Assembly (NCBI GenBank): GCA_027422505.1 | Contig: JAPQWV010000628.1 | Location: forward strand, 62,001 to 126,000 | DNA length: 64,000 bases | From: Craterostigma plantagineum | Taxonomy: Eukaryota > Streptophyta > Magnoliopsida > Lamiales > Linderniaceae | Direction: 5' to 3' | Part shown: one piece after another, positions 1 through 10,358 of the stretch | Layout of the letters: every line of letters starts with the position of its first letter | Position numbering within the stretch: the first letter of the stretch is position 1 | The notes under the pieces: generated by a model | What the model saw: only the letters and a program-made list of their open reading frames with translations | Database searches by the model: none | Told to the model about the DNA's origin: nothing | Program-made: the position numbers and the translations under genes

Positions 1-1080
1 TAGTCAATTTTTGTTACTGAAAAAAAGTTCAGTTTTTCAATTTGCAAATATTATGGTGAATTTAGTTATAGCGGCGCTATATCCGGAATTATACGTGACA
101 AGTTTAATTAGAGTTATCGACATGACTATTTAGCATAAAGCTCCAAATTGTAGTAGATTAATTTCATGTGGCATTTTCACTAAATATGAATTTAATCATT
201 TATGACAAGTTAGAAGAGTTCATAATAATCAATGGCAGTAAAAATCATGTTGCATCTGTTTTCCACGCCTTCTATTATTTAATATAACTAATTATTTTAT
301 TTATTTTCGGCGGGCCTGCTGGCGGCATGCCGGTCCCTCCCCGCCAATGCCCGCGGCCCGTAGGGCTTACCTGCGGGCTTATGATTTTATAGCCCGCCCC
401 GTCAGGTCCGCGGGCCCGTTTACAGTACTAGTGTTTGAATTTGCGGTGGTAAGAGAACATTTAGTCCACTTATTGAATTGTGGGTATCAGTTGAAGATGC
501 TGTGACGGGAAAAAAAATAGAATAAAACGCAACTCAAAGAAAATAGAATAAAACTCAACTCAAATGAACATGTATGTTGAATGTTGAAGAAGTTTCTTTA
601 ACATAAACAAACAGTTTCCGAAGAAGTTAACAAATAGAAGTTTTTCAACGATATTTTGTCAATATAGTATCATAAGTTTTTCACACCATCCATAAAAAAG
701 TCCCAAATAAACCCACGTCAATGGTGAGCCAAAAGCCACTTAACCTTTTCTTCATTTAAACATTTTCAGTAAATCTCTCTTCTTTGGTGAAAAAGTTGAA
801 ACATTTTCAGTAAAGCTTTCTCTGTGATGAGGGTTTTCGTCCAAGTACCTTGAAATGAAAGCATCATGTCATTTTTTTGAGTAAATTAACAACTTGCTGC
901 AGATTACACATGATGAGAGCTCTTTCTTTCCAAATTACTTTATTTCGGCGAATTTCGTACCACAATAACATTGACATAAACAATAATAAGTCTTGGAAAA
1001 CATTCTACAAACACCAAATCCGAGCGAATCACACATAGTAACGAGGAAGAAAAAAATAAAAGCAACATAAGTAACCATTG
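1..1080. repeat. Duplicated non-coding flank with a GC-rich MITE-like insert
   Basis: No gene is supported here. Positions 130-260 match 58500-58580 and 59477-59520, which are the two sides of the TIR element at 58582-59476, so this is an empty-site paralogue of that locus. Positions 305-420 are rich in gggcctgc/gcccgc words, resemble 60010-60110, and look like a piece of a hAT-type MITE. Positions 560-800 match 54240-54480. Positions 825-870 match the start of MBD exon 3 seen at 54815-54860. From about 890 the sequence switches to the 3' flank of a SnRK1-like fragment that also occurs near 33990 and 63115. It is therefore decayed copy of the kinase/MBD unit. Confidence 0.6.
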
Positions 1081-1120
1081 AAACCTCAATTAATCTTACA
1101 ACCTCCCCTTTTTTGAGAAC

Positions 1121-1470
1121 CTAATCGAGGAGCTGTCCACGAGGAAGATACTCCATTACCACGAATATGTCCATTGGCATTTCGACTAATTTGTAGATTG
1201 GATGGATGAAAAGTCGGCGTATTTCGATATCTCTTCTAACTGCATGCATTGAGGGATTGTTGAGATTACAAATTTAGCTTTTTCCACACTGAATAAATCA
1301 AAACTATGAGGAAAACACCTAATGTATCAAGATGCTATCTTTTCACCATCGTCAGTTGATACCAATGTTTTAATAAGCGCATTGCGTGATATGTCGTGTT
1401 TTAGTGCCGATGTTGCGTAACGTAAAAAACATATCGTATTGCTTGAGCTTTTTGGGCAGACCACTTTTAG

Positions 1471-1511
<41 letters not shown>

Positions 1512-1891
1512 GTTTGCTATGGTGCCCACCTACCGTGAGCAACCACCGTGAGCACCATAAGCAAATCTCTCAATTTTTTGCTTTATTTTGATTCCCACAC
1601 CGCCAACACCTCCGTAGATCCTCTCATATCCATTGCTAACATAAATCGCCATCAACAACACGTCAATTTTTAAGAAAATCATCACATCAGTACGTCGTCC
1701 ACATGTGAATAATAAATAATGAATTTTCTTAAAAAGTAACGTGTTGTTGATGGCGATTTATGTTAGGAATGGATATGAGAGGATCTACGGAGGTGTTGGA
1801 GGTGTTGGGAATCAAAATAAAGCAAAAAATTGAGAGATTTGCTTATGGTGCTCACGGTGGTTGCTCACGGTAGGTGGGCACCATAGCAAAC

Positions 1892-1929
<38 letters not shown>

Positions 1930-2589
1930 AAAGCAAACAATCAATTTGAAATGATTTTTAATTATAAAAATAAATATTAATAAAAAATAACATTTAGATA
2001 TTAATTGTCACAAACAACTCAAAGACATTATAGACTCAAACTGCAAAACTAATAGATGTCATTTAATTACCAATAGTAATGAGTTCAATTCTTATGTCCA
2101 CTTTAATAAATGAATTTGAGAAATGTTCACTTATCCATAAGCATTAGTTTTGCCCTTCGAGTGCAAAATTTATAGTCAATTGGGTATATTATATAGCTTA
2201 GGTCGTCAAAAGAAAAAAGAGTGATGCGCTATATGAGCAATTCCGCGCGATTCACGCTTATTACTCACGGTATTTTGCGCTTTTACTCAAATTATGCGCT
2301 ATGACAAAACGTTATTTTTCTTACGCTTTAACGCATATTCTCGCTGAAACGCACTATAGCGCGCTACGAAACGCGTATTTTACTCTACATTCATATATTT
2401 AAAAATCATTTATTAGGAAAAAAAGTGAATCCACCTCAATTTTCGGCGATTGATAATTTTAATTGCCACTTTGCGTCCCGTGTGAATGTGTTTCGCGAAC
2501 TTGCCCTCTGCAAAGGAACCTTGTTCGAGGGTTTTTTCAAGGTTGTAGTCACTTATGAGCTATTCAACTGTCCCACCTTTGCCGACCAT
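1121..2589 (-). pseudogene. SnRK1-like protein kinase N-terminal fragment, copy 1
   Basis: Two exon-like blocks on the minus strand encode the start of a SNF1-related (SnRK1/AMPK alpha) catalytic subunit. Block A begins at an ATG at 2589 and covers the glycine loop and the VAIKI lysine region to about 2440. Block B runs 1239 to 1124 after a CAG acceptor and contains DIFVVMEYLPRGQLLD, the hinge region. Block A has an in-frame TAG at codon 10, and its loop reads EQGSF where active kinases keep GxGxxG. Block B lacks four residues relative to copy 2 and ends at TAG (1121-1123), exactly where SnRK1 continues with a tyrosine. The intron has expanded and holds the foldback MITE at 1509-1895. No C-lobe is present. 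The family call is firm, and so is its non-functional state. Confidence 0.8.
1509..1895. mobile_element. Long foldback MITE between (TA)n tracts
   Basis: The left arm (about 1509-1680) is almost an exact reverse complement of the right arm (about 1721-1895), leaving a loop of about 40 bases. The ends read gaggtttgctatggtgccc and its complement. (TA)n tracts lie directly outside both ends (1472-1508 and 1896-1925), so the target duplication cannot be resolved; insertion into a TA microsatellite or a TA target is possible. It lies in the intron of the kinase fragment. A transcript through it would form a hairpin stem of about 170 base pairs. Confidence 0.85.
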
Positions 2590-2685
2590 GCCGAGAGACC
2601 TCAATTTCCGGAGTATTTGATAATTTTCGCTTTTTGATATGCTAAAAAACCTGGCCGCGTGGTCCACCGCCTCCTCTATTTACTA

Positions 2686-2928
2686 CTCCCTCTGTTTCGA
2701 AAAGCATGTCGTTTCAAGAGAATGCACACTTATTAAGAAATGATTGAAAATACCCGTTATACCCTTCTTAGTAGTTTGATCATATTTAATAATTTTTTGG
2801 CTGCTTTTTATTTAAAAGAAGGGTAAAATTTGAAAGATTTAATAGTTTTTTATTGGAAAAGGTAAAACGACTACATTTTAGAAACAAAAATAATTTCGAA
2901 AGCGACTTCTATTAAAAACTAGAGGGAG
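2686..2928. mobile_element. Stowaway-like MITE
   Basis: The element is 243 bp, starting ctccctctgtttcg and ending gagggag, with TA on both sides (2684-2685 and 2929-2930). The CTCCCTC terminus with a TA target duplication is the signature of Tc1/mariner-derived Stowaway MITEs. The interior is AT-rich and non-coding. It sits between the kinase fragment and a DUF4283 remnant. Confidence 0.85.
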
Positions 2929-2948
2929 TATCTTTTGTGCTTATCCAT

Positions 2949-3524
2949 TTACAAAGGCACACTGAAAGGAAAACTAAATTCATTTTTCTTCGAACCAAAG
3001 GAAGAGATCTTATTGCATCCATGATCTCTGCCAGTTTCCGTGAGAATCACATCCAAAGAGCTAGGAAAGATTTTGCCAATTTTAAAGGCAACATCTCTTG
3101 ACTGCCATTGTCTGGGCACACCCCACACTTGAACCCACATCTCCATAAGATGAAACTCCTCTCCTTTAATAATGATATAATGTTGATCAAAAGTCCATTG
3201 TCGGCCATCTAGGATTATTCTTTTATCAGCCAAAGTTTGGAATATGAACTAAAAATGATTATCCCCCAATTCAACCACCCGAAAACTTTCTTACTGGCCA
3301 AATCCTAGAAAGCTTGTACGCTTTTCCCCAAACACTTTGCCTACAATGCTTCGCTTGCATTCCTTTATACTATTGAGAACGCCTGCTTGCTCCACTTTCA
3401 CTCCAGCTCGTTCTGTCTCCGATAGTGTTACATTGTTCATTAGACCAGCTATTTCCTCTGTCTTGTCTATGTAAGGGATACTTTCCATTCTCACTCTTTC
3501 CCCAAACGTTCGACAGACCTGCAA
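2949..3524 (-). pseudogene. DUF4283-type retroelement ORF1 fragment
   Basis: Two reading frames on the minus strand (3524-3291, then 3233-2949) resemble the DUF4283 domain found in plant LINE-type ORF1 and zinc-knuckle proteins. Recognisable parts are a VGKVFGEK-like start, then GRQWTFDQHYIIIKGEEF and MWVQVWGVPRQWQSRDVA, which match the family's W-F-x-x-H-x-h-h-h and F-W-V-Q-h-x-G-h-P patterns. A frame change near 3240-3290 separates the parts, and there is no zinc knuckle, endonuclease or reverse transcriptase nearby. It is a short dead fragment. Confidence 0.65.
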
Positions 3525-3570
3525 TAAAGGAAAACAAGAAGGGGTTACAAACAGGTTAAGGTTCTAGGTT

Positions 3571-3856
3571 TTTTTTACCCGAGGTATCCCCACACAGCCC
3601 GGCTGTGGACTAACCACCACACGCTCTAGAGATGGGACTAATCCCCGGATAGGTCTCAACCACCCGACAACTATAGTTACGGGCCTAGGCCCATGGGGAC
3701 TTATCAAATGAGCCACCCGACAACTATAGTTACGGGCCTAGGCCCATGGGGACTTATCAAAAGAAATGTGAGAGGTGAGATTCGATCCCTTGACCTCTTA
3801 ACCACATGACTTTTGAGTCCTTCCCCTCAACCACTAGGCCAAGGGGGTCATTGGCT
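3571..3856 (-). mobile_element. tRNA-derived SINE
   Basis: Read on the minus strand, this 286-bp unit starts with a tRNA-like head. An A-box TGGCCTAGTGG (around 3844-3834) is followed by a B-box-like GGATCGAATCT (around 3789-3779), and the unit ends in a short A-run. It is flanked by imperfect 13-bp direct repeats, aaggttctaggtt (3558-3570) and aagggtccaggtt (3857-3869), matching at 11 of 13 positions. The body carries a tandem duplication of about 51 bp (3656-3707 and 3712-3762, sharing cacccgacaactatagttac). The A/B box spacing supports a Pol III-type promoter. Confidence 0.8.
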
Positions 3857-4078
3857 AAGGGTCCAGGTTAACAACTATCAAAGGAAGGATTGTTTTTTTT
3901 CTAGGGTTGTGGTAAATAGGGTCTTAGGCTTGATTTTCACAGCTGAAAAGAAAGAGACGGCATGGTAACGATTTGAGGAACGATAATGTTAAACAAAAGC
4001 CTCCATCAAAGAAGAAATTTAGGTTCCATCCACCTTCAGTGAAGATAGAGGAAAAGGAAAGCTCTACTCGCTAGAGAG

Positions 4079-4781
4079 TAGAGGTGTTCATCGGTCGGTT
4101 CGGTTCGTTTTCCAAATTTCGGTTCGGCTTTTTGGTTTTCGGTTTAACGTATGCTGCAACTTTCGATGGGAATGGTTAAGACAAAGGGAATTCGATATCC
4201 CAACCGTTTTAATTTGGTTCGTTTCGGTTTTTTATAACTCGGTTCGGTTTTTTCGATTCGATTTTTCGGTTAGGAATTTAATATCAACAAAAAAATATTA
4301 TGAGCTAAAAAAACATAAAACAATTTGTGGTTATTAAAAAGGAAGATTTATGAAACGTAACATGTAGCAAAAAGAATTCAAGGGTAAAAATAAATGTAAA
4401 TGGAACAAAATCTAACCAAAATATAAAAACATTAAGATGCTACAAATTATTTGGGAGAAAAATAGTATTTGATTGGTGAGGAAAACATTCGCCTAAAAAT
4501 GAAAAAAAAAGTATGGAATTATATTTACTGTCGTGTTTACATATAGGAGAAAGAACAAATGATTTTTAATATTTTTTCTATTTTTAATGTAGTATGATAA
4601 TTTCAGTTTTTCAGTTCCCCCGCTTTACGTATGCTTAATCCGATATTTGAATCATTTCAATTTGGTTGGGTTCGGTTTTTTACAATTCGATTCGGTTTTT
4701 TCGATTCCGATCTTTACGGTTCGATTCTTTTCGGTTCGTCCAGTTTTTTCGGTTTTATCCGAAATTTGAACACCCATACTA
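4079..4781. mobile_element. hAT-like MITE (cggttcggtttt family)
   Basis: A 703-bp element begins tagaggtgttcatcgg and ends gaacacccatacta, giving short inverted termini built on TAG and GGTGTTC. It is flanked by 8-bp direct repeats ctagagag (4071-4078) and ctagggag (4782-4789), a 7 of 8 match, as expected for hAT transposition. Both subterminal regions are low-complexity cggttcggttttt repeats facing each other, and the centre is AT-rich. No transposase is present, so it is non-autonomous. Confidence 0.8.
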
Positions 4782-5322
4782 CTAGGGAGAGAAAAAAGGC
4801 TCTACAAAATTCAAGCTTGGTAAAAAGTATGACAATTCAACTGAGCATCAAAGTCGACGCCGGACAATTCCTCCCTCGGCGCCGGAAATTACACTCCCTA
4901 ATCGCCACTTCTCACGGCAGAAGCATGGGCCTGGCCGTGGAAACGAGTCTCAGCTCGATCGTCTCACCTCTTCATCTAGGTTCGCTTTGGATCAAAATTC
5001 CAAACCGCTACATATGAATGAGACATATGTAAGTGTAGGTTCGGGGTGTAACCGATGTGCAAAATGTAGGTCCGTGGTGCTTTAGTATCATTTGTATTAT
5101 ACTTTTACATAAGTATTAATTATTCAGGTTCGATTACGATTCCCTCGGATAGGCAAGAATGACTTTAAGTCATATTTATGGGGGTCGAAATGAAATTTAT
5201 GATAATACAATCTTATCCCATTTGGTATAGATAAGCTCTCCCTTTTTCTAAATCTCAACAAGAAAACCTCTGCAAGGTCTTCGCAAAGAGGGAAGTGTAA
5301 AGCAGACGCAAATCACCGAAGG

Positions 5323-5605
5323 CAGGGGCGGACCCACGTATGGGCTTGGGGGTCCATTGACCCCCCGACTATTGCTGCATTAAGTATGGTATGCTCATTA
5401 TATATGATGATAATTTTTGGTAGTCTAGTGGTTATTGGAGCTGCATGAAAGATTATCATCTTAGAAGACCTGGGTTCGAACTCTTCTATAAGCTTTTTTT
5501 CTTTATTTTCTGATTGAAGTGGGCTGGACAGAAATTTTTTGACCCCCCAGCTTTTTTCTGTTTGGGCTTTGACCCCCCAGCCATTGGATGCTGGGTCCGC
5601 CCCTG
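5323..5605. mobile_element. hAT-like MITE with internal tRNA-like boxes
   Basis: A 283-bp element starts caggggcggaccca and ends gggtccgcccctg, a 13-bp near-perfect terminal inverted repeat. Exact 8-bp direct repeats accgaagg flank it (5315-5322 and 5606-5613), which indicates hAT-type insertion. The interior has TAGTCTAGTGG (around 5432-5442) followed by GGTTCGAACTC (around 5473-5483). These match Pol III A- and B-box consensus sequences at plausible spacing. The terminal inverted repeats and 8-bp duplication argue against a plain SINE. The element sits in the leader region of the plus-strand MBD copy. Confidence 0.85.
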
Positions 5606-5613
5606 ACCGAAGG

Positions 5614-6368
5614 ACCACCTCAAAACTCTTAATTTTTGTTGGTAAACCCTTCTTTAGATCCCCTAATTTTGTTATTTCTGCGATTCGTGAATTTTGATTG
5701 TGCCTTGCGTGTGCCGTCTTAATGTGGTTTCAGAATGCGAAGATGTAAATGGATTATAAATTATCGTATATCCCTATGCCTTTGTGTGCAATCTTCTTGA
5801 TGATTTTTGATTCACTTTCTTTTTGTACACATTAGTGGAATTTGTTGATTTACCTCCGTATCTGTGGCTCATATCGAGACCAAGTGACTTCTTCTGTATC
5901 AGCATGTTGTTTCATTCTATGCTTTTATGCACTTTGTGTGACTATTTGGATGATGGAGTGTTAGTGGCATCTTAAATTTGAACCTTTTGTTAGTGGCTAA
6001 TGTTATTTGAGTTTGGCTTTTTAGATTGTTAAAGGCTCTCATTCTTAGCAAATTGTTGAGGGTTAGAATCCCATGTTACTTGGGCCAGGAGACCCGAGGT
6101 ATTGTATCTATTACACAAGGGTTTATTTGACAGAGCCAATGAGGTCTTGGCCTATATTGGTCAAGGTTGAGGCCTCAAAGGATTATGGAGGTGATGTAAC
6201 ATGATTGATTCTCCCTAGCAACGTTTCCTTGAGTGAGGCTATCTCAGATGAACAATTTGCTTCAAATGAAAAACTTGTCAGCCATTTCTCCTTGTTCCTA
6301 TAAGATTATTAGATCAGGCAATTGAAAATCTTTACCTTTCCGCTCTACAGCACAGCAAGTGAAAAACT
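5614..6368 (+). other. Leader/intron region upstream of the MBD-like copy
   Basis: No coding frame is supported. The stretch is T-rich and intron-like and ends in a pyrimidine tract plus ctctacag just before the MBD-like ATG. The minus-strand copy near 56010 has the same arrangement (ctctacag, then agtgaaaagct, then ATG). It is therefore probably a 5' UTR intron of the ancestral gene. Positions 4850-4985 further upstream could be the matching first non-coding exon; this is inference. Confidence 0.4.
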
Positions 6369-6845
6369 ATGGAGTTGGTCGTTCAGTGCCGTAAATGCTC
6401 AAAGTGGAGAATCATACCCACGAAGGAGAAGTACGAAGAAATACGAGAGCGTATTAGGGAAGTTCCTTTCTTTTGCGAACATGGAAGGGAGTGGAAGCCC
6501 GAACTGTCCTGTGAAGTCGTGACTAATATCGAACACGATGAGACTAATCTTTGGATCGTCGACACGCCCAACGTTCCTATGACTCATCCTGGCTGGAACG
6601 GCATCTGACATTCAGAGAAATAACAAGCCCAAAATTAGCAGATGTGTGAGTATCATTCGAGCCTTCTTTCTTGTATTTTTGTTTCCTCCAACTGTAGTTT
6701 TTTGAAGCTATTGATTAACAGTGTAACCTCGGTAGTTTAATATACTAATGGGATGTTATTCTTGACACTCCACAGATACTATTACCCACCTGGTGGACGA
6801 GAGAGGTTAAGGTCGAAGGCAGACATCCGCAGTTATAATATAATA
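6369..6845 (+). pseudogene. CW-zinc-finger/methyl-CpG-binding domain protein fragment (copy P1)
   Basis: Exon 1 (6369-6646) encodes a CW-type zinc finger at about residues 1-50. VQCRKCSKWR supplies two cysteines and the key tryptophan, and VPFFCEHGREW and ELSCE supply the other two. It then enters the methyl-CpG-binding domain (LWIVDTPNVP, PGW). A GT donor follows at 6647, and after an intron the CAG acceptor at 6775 opens exon 2 (YYYPPGGRERLRSKADIR). That is the MBD beta-hairpin pattern of the plant MBD2/MBD4 group, which carries a CW finger in front of the MBD. A one-base deletion near 6594 breaks the frame after PGW, and no exon 3 follows, because a repeat takes over near 6850. The family call is firm; function is unlikely. 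Confidence 0.8.
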
Positions 6846-6849
6846 TCAT

Positions 6850-7160
6850 ATTATTAATCTCTTACGACTTTCGATCATTATCAGTGTCAAAGTTATTAAT
6901 AAGTTACTGATAAGAATGAGAATCAAAAATCAACGGTGAAGCACCGTTGCCCAAATCAGCGATAAACGTTGCCCAAAATCAATGATAAAATACCGTTGCC
7001 CAAAGCCTTTAGGCTAATAACCTTCTTTATTATGAGATAAGATTATTACAGAAGGGTGGATGCCTACTTATAGACTCTACTACGATACTAATTTAAGGAC
7101 GTAATTCTAGAGAATCAATAATAATAATTGCTAGGAAATCCTAATAATTAAATTAGAAGA
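6850..7160. other. AT-rich spacer with a short direct repeat
   Basis: No gene is seen. Positions 6935-7000 carry three degenerate copies of cgttgcccaaa spaced about 25-30 bases apart. The rest is AT-rich. It lies between the MBD-like exon 2 and a Gypsy fragment, and may be the remains of that element's LTR or 3' UTR. No matching second LTR is visible. Confidence 0.35.
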
Positions 7161-7167
7161 TATCCGT

Positions 7168-8870
7168 TTATTTATAAAATATAATATTAATAATAATGCT
7201 AAGATACCCTTCCTTCTGCTCATGAAAAGTGGGCTCAAGCCCGTCCCCGCCGTCGGTAAACCAATACGGGCCTCGGCCCATGCCACGCTCTCTATCAATT
7301 CCATTCCCATTTGAAGCAACCTTGTCCTCAAGGTTGAAATCCGAAAATTGGCTCTGAATGGTGATCTTACTCATCCAAGTTGCATCAACTCCGGGCTGCC
7401 CTATCGCCTTAAATAGTTGCTCATATTCTGCCTTCTTTTTACGTTCCTTCCTCCATGCTAGTACCTTCTCGGGTTCCCACACTGACCCCATTGTCATCTT
7501 CAAACTCTCCGGCAATTCCGCCTCCACAGAATGGCTTCCCACCACTTTCGCGCACATCGCGAGATCCCCTCGTAACTCCACTCAATTGCCACCCCACTCG
7601 AAACTCATGGTTAGAGTTTCCCAATTCGTGCAAACTTCTCCCAGCGTAGCGAGCCATGCAACTCCCAGAATAACCTCAACCCCGCCCAAAGCGTACACAT
7701 AATAGTGTACCTTGATAGCGCACCCCGAAAACGAGATAGGTAGTTACTTACACACCCGTTCTGACTCATGTCTATGTCCGTCTCCTAACTGCACCCTGAA
7801 TTTGCCCGTCTTATCCGGTTAATTTGGAGTAAGGAAACCAAGGATGAGGAAATAAAGTTGTGGTTTGAGCCACTATCAACCAATATCATCACCGTGCGTC
7901 CTCCCACGATTCCGCGTAACCTCATCGTGCGAGGTCTGGAAATTCCGGCCATGCAATAAACCAAAAAATTGCCACCCTCTTCATATGAACACACTTGGTG
8001 TTTTTGAACTTCTTCATGCCCCGTCACCTCATAATACTCGTACTGTTGAAGATCAAACTCCTCGTCCTCCTCAACCAAAATCACTCTCAGTTGTTTGAAC
8101 GGACAATCATGCGTAGGTGTAAACGGTTTCTTACACTTAAAGCACAACCCCTTTGCTCTTAGGTCTTCTAGTACCCTCGGTGGAAGTCGAGTGAATCTGG
8201 AGCGGGCAGTAGACTGTCCGGACATCCCTGAATTTGTTCCTATGGAATGCGTATTCGGTTTAGAGAAGCTCCCGGTCGAACCTCGTGCACTACCACCGAC
8301 TGCTGTCGCATTACTCTCCCCGGGCGGCCTCGAAGAATTGCGCGAACCACTGAAAGTCTGACCCTCTCGCCCTCCACTCTGAAAAGACAAATTATCCTCA
8401 ATATCCCTTGCTAGTTCCATTACCGTCTCCAAATCATTTGGGCAAAGCAGACGCAACGATCCCCGGATCGGACCCTTCAACCCATTCATAAAGTAGCCCA
8501 GATAATGTGCATCAGCTATTCCCGTAACTTGACCCGCCAATTGGACGAATACAAAGATGTAGTCCTCCACCGTGCCTGTTTGTCGGACTCCAGACAGCCG
8601 CTCAAACTTGCTACCCTTAAATCAAAACGTGCCACCAACGCCTGCGTGAACTCGTCTCACGAAATCCCAGGCTTTCGCCCTTTCATCCATGTCAACCAGT
8701 GCAAGGCAGATCCGTCCGTGGCAACTGCAGCTGTCGCCACCTTCCTTCCCGGCAGCGTGTTGTTCAATTCAAACTGTTGTTCGGCCCGTGCTATCCACCC
8801 AATCGGATCTATCCCCTCAAATAGCGGCAGGGAGAGATCGAACACAAAAAGAGATGATCTATCGAGCAGC
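7168..8870 (-). pseudogene. Ty3/Gypsy gag-protease fragment fused by deletion to the pol C-terminus
   Basis: On the minus strand from about 8870 this shows a retrotransposon gag core (LPLFEGIDPIGWIARAEQQF), a CCHC-like knuckle (CFKCKKPFTPTHDC, around 8150) and an aspartic protease motif ILVDSGSNHNFIS (around 7830). Towards 7600 the protease tail LGVAWLATLGEV is followed at once by the extreme C-terminus of a Gypsy polyprotein: WEPEKVLAWRKER, then SQFSDFNLEDKV (around 7470-7270), a chromodomain-type ending. Reverse transcriptase, RNase H and most of integrase are missing, so one deletion near 7550 joins the ends. Stops and frame changes occur near 7590, 7740 and 8590. No LTR pair could be assigned. 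Confidence 0.8.
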
Positions 8871-9399
8871 TTTGAACACTTAAGAGAAGAGAAGTTCAAG
8901 AGACGGTGAGCATGAAGATCTTTTAAGGAAGAGGTCACACGACAAGACAAAGGAGGATGTGATTGAAGAAGAACACGCATGCACAAACTTTCGCGTATGC
9001 AAACGTGTTCTTTGATGACTCAGGACGATTACAAGACCAAGATAACCAGCGCTTAATTGTAAATTGAACACAAAGGGGGAGATTGTTAGGAATATTTTAT
9101 TGTGTTCAAATATTTATTTTATCTTAGACTTGTATTTTATTGAAGTGAACTGGGCTTTAATCTTTTAGAGCCCAGTGAGCTTAGAATTGTAATGGGCTTA
9201 CAAGGGTCCAAGTGTTATATACCAATATGTGGTATAAATACTAAAACCCTAACACATAGTTAGGGGTCTTGTGTGTGTGAGAAATACAGAGAAATAGTTT
9301 TTGTGAAAGACGCTCCTTACACCTCTCAAGAACACGCACACAAGCACCCCACGCATTTAATTTCTTTCATCATCAAATCGTGGTAAAATCCTTTCATCA
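8870..9399 (+). mobile_element. 3' end of a Copia-type element with one LTR
   Basis: Positions 9072-9080 (aaaggggga) look like a polypurine tract. It is followed at 9084 by tgttaggaatattttattg, a typical LTR start. The LTR-like block has a TATA-like tataaatac (9233) and reaches a possible end in ca at 9399; that right boundary is uncertain. The 200 bases before the tract have no intact frame. No partner LTR is present, so this is a truncated or recombined remnant between Gypsy debris on the left and another Copia fragment on the right. Confidence 0.5.
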
Positions 9400-9429
9400 G
9401 TTGTTTAGTTGGATAATTGGACCTACAAT

Positions 9430-9830
9430 AATTTTTTCTACAGATAATAACTTTGAAGTAAAATTCGGTGATAGAGTACATTAGAGATTATTTTAGAGAA
9501 TAGTTTTTAGATTCCAATTTCTTGATTGGTATTTTATTGTTGTTTGCTACGATAACATATTGGGGAAATTTTGACTTGATAAGAAATTAAATCTATTATT
9601 TTCGTTGTAAGTCATATGATCTATTGCACCCGAGTCTACTATCCAAAAATTATGAAGGCTAGTCGAGTACTCCATCCCAATTCGTACATGGCCCAGTAAG
9701 TTCCTGACTAGCTCCAGGCTGGCCCAATATAATGTGATTGAACTCTCCTTTATTATTCGGCCCGATCTCTATCTTCAAGCCCATTTGGCCCATTTGATCT
9801 TTCGTTGCTTTTCCTCGGCGGAATTTCAAT
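9430..9830 (-). pseudogene. Copia gag/protease junction fragment
   Basis: The minus strand encodes WIVDSGAIDHMTY (around 9645-9605), the active-site region of Copia aspartic proteases (consensus D-S/T-G-A). The upstream frame (9830-9659) is a Gly/Pro-rich spacer of the kind that precedes it. A frame change separates the two. The rest of pol is absent. Confidence 0.6.
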
Positions 9831-9985
9831 TTCGTCCTCATATTTACTGCCCGTGCAATTTTCGTCCCTAATTATTTGAGGTTACAATATTCGTCCTCAT
9901 CTTTTACTGCTCGTTCAATTTCATCCCTATGAAGTTAAAATTTTCGTCCTCGTGTTTTACTGGCCATGCAATTTCTAAACTAACG
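9830..9985. repeat. Three degenerate tandem copies of a ~55-bp motif
   Basis: The phrase ttcgtcctc, then tttactg, then cg(t)gcaattt recurs about three times at roughly 55-base intervals (9832, 9893, 9946). Such repeats often form the subterminal part of plant TIR elements, but no matching inverted end was found within 1 kb. A separate 18-bp direct repeat gaaccttcatttcacg lies at about 10251 and 10287. Confidence 0.5.
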
Positions 9986-10358
9986 TTTCTATATATGATA
10001 ACCTTTTTAAGTCTATCGAACTTAGGATAGCAGTTTTAACTCTATCGCGCTCTTTATTTGGCCAAGTATTGGACATACGTACTAATTCCTGATATTGCAT
10101 TTATTTAAACAAAAAAGAGAAAGAAAACTCGGTGACTCGGAAGACTATGTGACTCGTTTCTCAAAAAAAGAAAAAAAAAAGAAAAAACTTGTTTGCCACA
10201 AAAAACAAAGTAATACGGACTACAGTTTTAATATATGTCAACATTAATAAGAACCTTCATTTCACGGGGGCTTCAATCTTTTCATAGAACCTTCATTTCA
10301 CGTCATCAATAATGCTGATGGAGGTAGTAAGCTACATATTGCTCGAAAATCCTTTTTC

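Noticed and set aside
4631..5017. Open frame of 128 codons on the plus strand
   Set aside because: It begins inside the hAT MITE repeats and resembles no protein. The later part may be leader sequence of the MBD-like copy.
7131..7702. Plus-strand frames at 7358-7702 and 7865-8361
   Set aside because: They are shadows of the minus-strand Gypsy gag-protease coding sequence.
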